This document shows positions 63,024-64,000 of a stretch of DNA of 64,000 nucleotides, piece by piece. The position numbers and the translations under genes are program-made. The first letter of the stretch is position 1. Each line of letters begins with the position of its first letter. A model generated the notes under the pieces. The model had not been told where the DNA came from. It saw only the letters and a program-made list of their open reading frames with translations, and ran no database searches. Source of the stretch: Rhynchopus sp. YZ270_cl-10 (Eukaryota > Euglenozoa > Diplonemea > Diplonemida > Diplonemidae); contig OZ037860.1 in the NCBI GenBank assembly GCA_964035575.1, positions 1,388,689 to 1,452,688 on the forward strand, given 5' to 3'.

Positions 63024-63059
63024 AGGTGACTAAACACGAGAGGCTTAGGTTCATCTTAC
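63024..63059 (+). repeat. Repeat family R1 (best copy shown; about 22 copies)
   Basis: The ~35-base unit reads GGTGACTAAGC, then a short ACGAGAG loop, GCTTAG and GTTCATCTTA, usually followed by a T-rich tract. Copies that I read: 1082, 4551, 8204, 8617, 17872, 21021, 23294, 24148, 24335, 25924, 26967, 27331, 35086, 44383, 53854 (partial), 59992, 63024, 63222, 63897, 63981, and weaker ones near 9451 and 25440. All are on this strand. CTAAGC and GCTTAG can form a 6-bp stem; at 44383 the pair changes to CCAAAC/GTTTAG, which mostly keeps the pairing. Confidence 0.8.
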
Positions 63060-63084
63060 GCTCTTCTTTTTTTCCCCCACACGC

Positions 63085-63199
63085 ACACGACGGTGAAGTA
63101 AATGACTTGCCTTGTGGTTTTACTTGGTTTCACCGTTGTAAGCCAACGGCGTAAGTAAAACCAAAAACCACAAATCAAGGTATTTACTTCACCGTCGTG
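63085..63199. mobile_element. 115-bp MITE-like foldback
   Basis: CACGACGGTGAAGTAAATG at the left pairs with CATTTACTTCACCGTCGTG (one base different) at the right, and the pairing continues inward through the TGTGGTTTTACTTGG region. It is non-coding. Confidence 0.7.
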
Positions 63200-64000
63200 C
63201 ACCCCTTTTGAATGTGAGCAAAGGTGACGCTAATCACGGTTATCTTATAAACCCTTCTTTCTTTTGCTGAGGAATTGCAGGTCTTTTACAGGCGCGTACC
63301 CATTCTCTTAACAGAAAGAGGTTGGTAAAATGTAGTGTAGCAAAAGGGATATAAAAAAGGGTGGTGACAAAAAACGAAACAAAAAAAAAGTATAATTTGC
63401 CCCCTCTCCATTTTATTATGATGAGATCTTTGTTCAAATGCGGTGATGTTTTGTGAATTGAAGGGTGTGTGTGTGTGTGTGTGTGTGATGCCTCTATCTG
63501 GCCCCCCCATTTTGTCTTTTTTCCCTCTGTGTCCGTGATGACCATTCGTTCATTTTTTTTTTCTGTGATTTTTTTAGTCCACGGCAAAAACAAACAAACA
63601 GACCGCAATGTTCAAAAGATGTGCCCAATATACTCTGTGAGGACACATTCATCTTCCCACATTTTTCGTTTTTTTTTTTTCGCCCCTTCCCTGCACAAAA
63701 AGCAACTCCCATTGAAAACTGGCAACACCTTTGGTTGTCTATAACCCAATAAAAAAAATTCCCTTCTCGTTGGTATGCGACACTCAGTGGTGCGGTGTCC
63801 AGATCCCTAGACTGTTGTACCTTGGTCAACCCCACTTTTCTATTCGGGTGACCTAGGTGCATCCTCTCAACTTTTCTTTTTTATCGATTGTGATCAAGGT
63901 GACTATGCATGAGATTGCTTAGGCTCATCTGATAAACTTTTTCTTTCGGGTATTTTTTTCTTCCTTTTTTTTTTTTTTTTGGTGACTAAGCACTGCGAAC

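Larger units (their letters stand above)
62667..64000. other. 3' spacer with R1 copies and a MITE
   Basis: R1 copies at 63024-63059, 63222-63250, 63897-63934 and 63981-64000 (cut by the window end); R8-like word at 63640-63657; R3-like TTTGCAC near 62738; (GT)n at 63465-63487. The MITE at 63085-63199 is annotated separately. There is no gene. Confidence 0.55.

Noticed and set aside
1-64000. Retroviral, LTR, Polinton or other virus-like elements, and CRISPR arrays
   Set aside because: I saw no long terminal direct repeats and no reverse transcriptase, integrase or capsid-like frames. The only regular array (59627) is a plain tandem repeat without spacers.

Overview
This window is most likely nuclear DNA of a free-living protist. 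The best guess is a euglenozoan of the diplonemid type (Diplonema/Paradiplonema-like), moderate confidence, by inference only. The evidence is as follows. Every gene I can support lies on the + strand. Many start codons sit just downstream of a pyrimidine tract plus AG, as expected for spliced-leader trans-splicing. Several genes also carry ordinary GT-AG cis-introns. Coding DNA is GC-richer and clean, while spacers are full of A/T homopolymers and short repeats. A piece of the 3' end of a eukaryotic large-subunit rRNA is present. Two large secreted or membrane proteins carry WSC-type cysteine domains, and a carbohydrate-active enzyme and a bacterial-style transporter are present.

Layout. 1-8 kb: the C-terminal part of MCM3 (three exons visible), a multi-membrane-span protein (two exons) and a large WSC/mucin-stalk/membrane protein. 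8-14 kb: gene-free, dense in foldback and inverted-repeat elements, ending in an LSU rRNA 3' fragment. 14.4-20.7 kb: a secreted glycoside-hydrolase-like WSC protein, a possible GAF/coiled-coil protein and a membrane protein. 20.7-29.1 kb: gene-poor, a mosaic of short repeats and foldback elements. 29.2-43.2 kb: a long acidic protein with a zinc-knuckle split by an intron, a small beta-rich protein, a Cys-rich receptor-like protein, an AlbA_2/Schlafen-type protein, a short ORF, a degenerate class III cyclase-like membrane protein, and five-exon ARL3. 45-50 kb: three tandem paralogues with an N-terminal ubiquitin-like fold and ankyrin repeats. 51.7-58.2 kb: an acyl-CoA-binding-domain protein and a six-exon WD40/helical protein resembling the EDC4/Ge-1 decapping scaffold. 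60-62.7 kb: a probably myristoylated poly-proline protein and a fused two-domain YdcZ/DMT transporter.

The genes do not form an obvious pathway. MCM3 (replication), ARL3 (ciliary lipoprotein traffic) and the EDC4-like gene (mRNA turnover) are housekeeping. The WSC, hydrolase, cyclase-like and Cys-rich membrane proteins suggest surface sensing and polysaccharide use.

The most unusual feature is the spacer DNA. Several families of ~30-50 nt repeats recur dozens of times, all seen only in the transcribed orientation, sometimes in a fixed order (R2-R3-R1), and some inside introns. Two repeat families coincide with spliced introns (R4 in 30693-30789; R6 in 2818-3073), which suggests intron-generating (introner-like) sequences. 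A separate layer of near-perfect foldback elements includes one with ~213-bp arms inside an intron. I saw no retroviral, LTR, Polinton or virus-like element and no CRISPR array.
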